Shown here one piece after another: positions 5,568 to 6,187 of a stretch of DNA of 6,187 nucleotides; within the stretch, counting starts at the first letter, position 1, and every line of letters starts with the position of its first letter. This stretch comes from Parvibaculum sp. (GTDB taxonomy: Bacteria; Pseudomonadota; Alphaproteobacteria; Parvibaculales; Parvibaculaceae). The stretch covers positions 1 to 6,187 of the forward strand of contig JAGUWA010000136.1 in NCBI GenBank assembly GCA_020062605.1. The letters run 5' to 3'. The notes beneath the pieces are model-generated. The model saw only the letters and a program-made list of their open reading frames with translations, made no database searches and had not been told where the DNA came from. The position numbers and the translations under genes are program-made.

Positions 5568-5583
5568 ATCAAGAACCGTGCCG
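5568..5583 (-). promoter_or_regulatory. Sigma-54 (RpoN) promoter of glnK-amtB
   Basis: Read on the minus strand, 5583-5568 is CGGCACG-GTTC-TTGAT, matching the RpoN consensus TGGCACG-N4-TTGCT except at the first base and at -12 (A for C). The spacing of GG and TTG is exact. Transcription would begin near 5557. Sigma-54 control by the NtrB/NtrC system is well established for glnK-amtB operons in proteobacteria. Confidence 0.75.
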
Positions 5584-5699
5584 CGCGTGATTGCTGTGGA
5601 AGTGCCGCCGGCCGGCCACGAATCCGGCGACTTTACGGCACATGTTGTGGCGCTGCGTTTGTTGTCGCGGAGGACATGCCCCAGATGGCCGCCCTTCGA

Positions 5700-5716
5700 T
5701 GCTCAATTTCTGTGCA
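5700..5716. promoter_or_regulatory. Possible NtrC binding site upstream of glnK
   Basis: TGCTC-N7-GTGCA resembles the NtrC palindrome TGCAC-N7-GTGCA with nine of ten arm bases matching, though the inner Y/R positions do not fit. It is centred about 150 bp upstream of the predicted start, a normal distance for an enhancer-type site. A single imperfect site is weak evidence. Confidence 0.4.
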
Positions 5717-5834
5717 ACAGCATTCGCAACAGTCAGTCCACGGAGATATGATGACGACGCAGATCATCTTGCGCATCTGCATCACTTACACATCTTCCAC
5801 TTGCGCCTGCATTCCCGCGCGGCACTGGCGAAAC

Positions 5835-5862
5835 AAAAAGGGCGCCCGTGAGGACGCCCTTT
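5835..5862 (-). terminator. Rho-independent terminator of the upstream amt gene
   Basis: The stem AAAGGGCG (5837-5844) with CGCCCTTT (5855-5862) is extended, after one mismatch, by CC/GG closing a GTGA loop. On the minus strand the hairpin runs into TTTTTGTTT (5839-5831). It lies about 20 bases after the transporter stop, so glnK starts as a separate transcription unit. Confidence 0.88.
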
Positions 5863-5882
5863 CTCTCGTATCGTGACAGCGT

Positions 5883-6187
5883 CTAGTGGATCACTTCGCC
5901 ATGCAGGCTGATGTCGAGACCTTCCACTTCCTCCTGCGGCGACACACGCAGGCCGAAGAAGAGGCGCGTGAGCATAAGAAGAATGAAAGTGCCGACGCCG
6001 CAATAGACGATGGTGACGACAATGCCCTTGATCTGCACGCCGACCTGCGCCCAGTTGCCGTCGATGGCACCGAGGGGCGCGTCCGCGCCGGTGATGGCGG
6101 CGGTCGCGAAGACGCCGGTGAGCACGGCGCCGACAATGCCGCCGACCGCGTGTACGCCGAAGACATCGAGCGCGTCGTCATAGCCGA
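5883..6187 (-). CDS. amt: Ammonium transporter, C-terminal part (cut by window edge)
   Basis: The last 100 residues of an Amt-family transporter are visible, ending at TAG (5885-5883); the start lies beyond the window. The segment begins GYDDALDVFGVHAVGGIVGA, whose histidine (12th visible residue) is the second of the twin pore histidines, followed by LTGVFA. A last membrane span (IVVTIVYCGVGTFILLMLTR) leads into the classical tail LRVSPQEEVEGLDISLHGE, the region that contacts PII. Both the pore motif and the tail are of the Escherichia coli AmtB type and differ from those of the two other transporters here. Its own PII gene, if it has one, would lie outside the window. The identity is secure although the gene is partial. 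Confidence 0.93.
   Translation of the reverse strand, partial: GYDDALDVFGVHAVGGIVGAVLTGVFATAAITGADAPLGAIDGNWAQVGVQIKGIVVTIVYCGVGTFILLMLTRLFFGLRVSPQEEVEGLDISLHGEVIH

Larger units (their letters stand above)
5452..5882 (-). other. Non-coding region between the upstream amt gene and glnK
   Basis: No gene is supported here. From the high-coordinate end it holds the terminator of the upstream transporter (5835-5862), about 230 bases of activator-binding territory with one NtrC-like site (5700-5716) and a GCAACAG direct repeat (5714-5720, 5726-5732), the sigma-54 element (5568-5583), and a leader of about 106 bases with a 7-bp hairpin (5494-5522). The 11-mer GTGCCGCCGGC occurs at both 5487-5497 and 5602-5612, which may be chance in GC-rich DNA. 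Confidence 0.6.

Noticed and set aside
1..6187. Mobile elements, CRISPR arrays, tRNA or rRNA genes
   Set aside because: No transposase or integrase frames, terminal repeats, regularly spaced repeats or RNA gene signatures were seen. All genes are standard chromosomal housekeeping or nitrogen genes on one strand.

Overview
The window is GC-rich and every gene I can support reads on the minus strand, so transcription runs from high to low coordinates. In that order it holds: the C-terminal end of an ammonium transporter (5883-6187, cut by the window edge); the PII protein gene glnK (5113-5451) with a second, complete ammonium transporter, amtB (3706-5049); a third, complete ammonium transporter gene standing alone (2003-3259); a PLP-dependent aminotransferase resembling succinyldiaminopimelate transaminase DapC (548-1777); and the N-terminal 183 codons of the DNA translocase FtsK (1-551, cut by the window edge). 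Protein character, the neighbourhood (amt/glnK next to aminotransferase-ftsK) and a perfect CtrA-type box point to an alphaproteobacterium, probably a Rhizobiales/Hyphomicrobiales-like lineage. I cannot name the species.

Region 3260-6187 is a nitrogen-scavenging block. The upstream transporter ends at a rho-independent terminator (5835-5862). About 250 bp further on lies a good sigma-54 -24/-12 element (5568-5583) for glnK-amtB, with a possible NtrC site upstream of it (5700-5716). The glnK-amtB unit ends at a strong terminator (3572-3604). The lone transporter then has its own sigma-54-like element (3384-3399) with the same -12 variant (TTGAT). The arrangement suggests three Amt paralogues controlled by nitrogen status, with one PII protein visible to gate them. 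The paralogues differ: the glnK partner has a cleavable signal peptide, the lone one has none and has a divergent C-terminal tail, and the upstream one has the classical tail.

Region 1-2002 is a cell-envelope and division block. The aminotransferase stop codon overlaps the ftsK GTG start (GTGA), so the two are probably co-transcribed and translationally coupled. The 225-bp gap in front of them carries a TTAA-N7-TTAA box (CtrA-like), a perfect DnaA box facing a weaker one, and a GAATC (CcrM-type GANTC) site, all within about 70 bp. These are recognition sequences for the alphaproteobacterial cell-cycle regulators. This is the most interesting non-coding signal in the window.

I found no tRNA, rRNA, CRISPR array, insertion sequence or phage gene. 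I do not see a wholly new system. The window looks like a well-formed chromosomal nitrogen and division locus with unusual paralogue number and regulatory detail.
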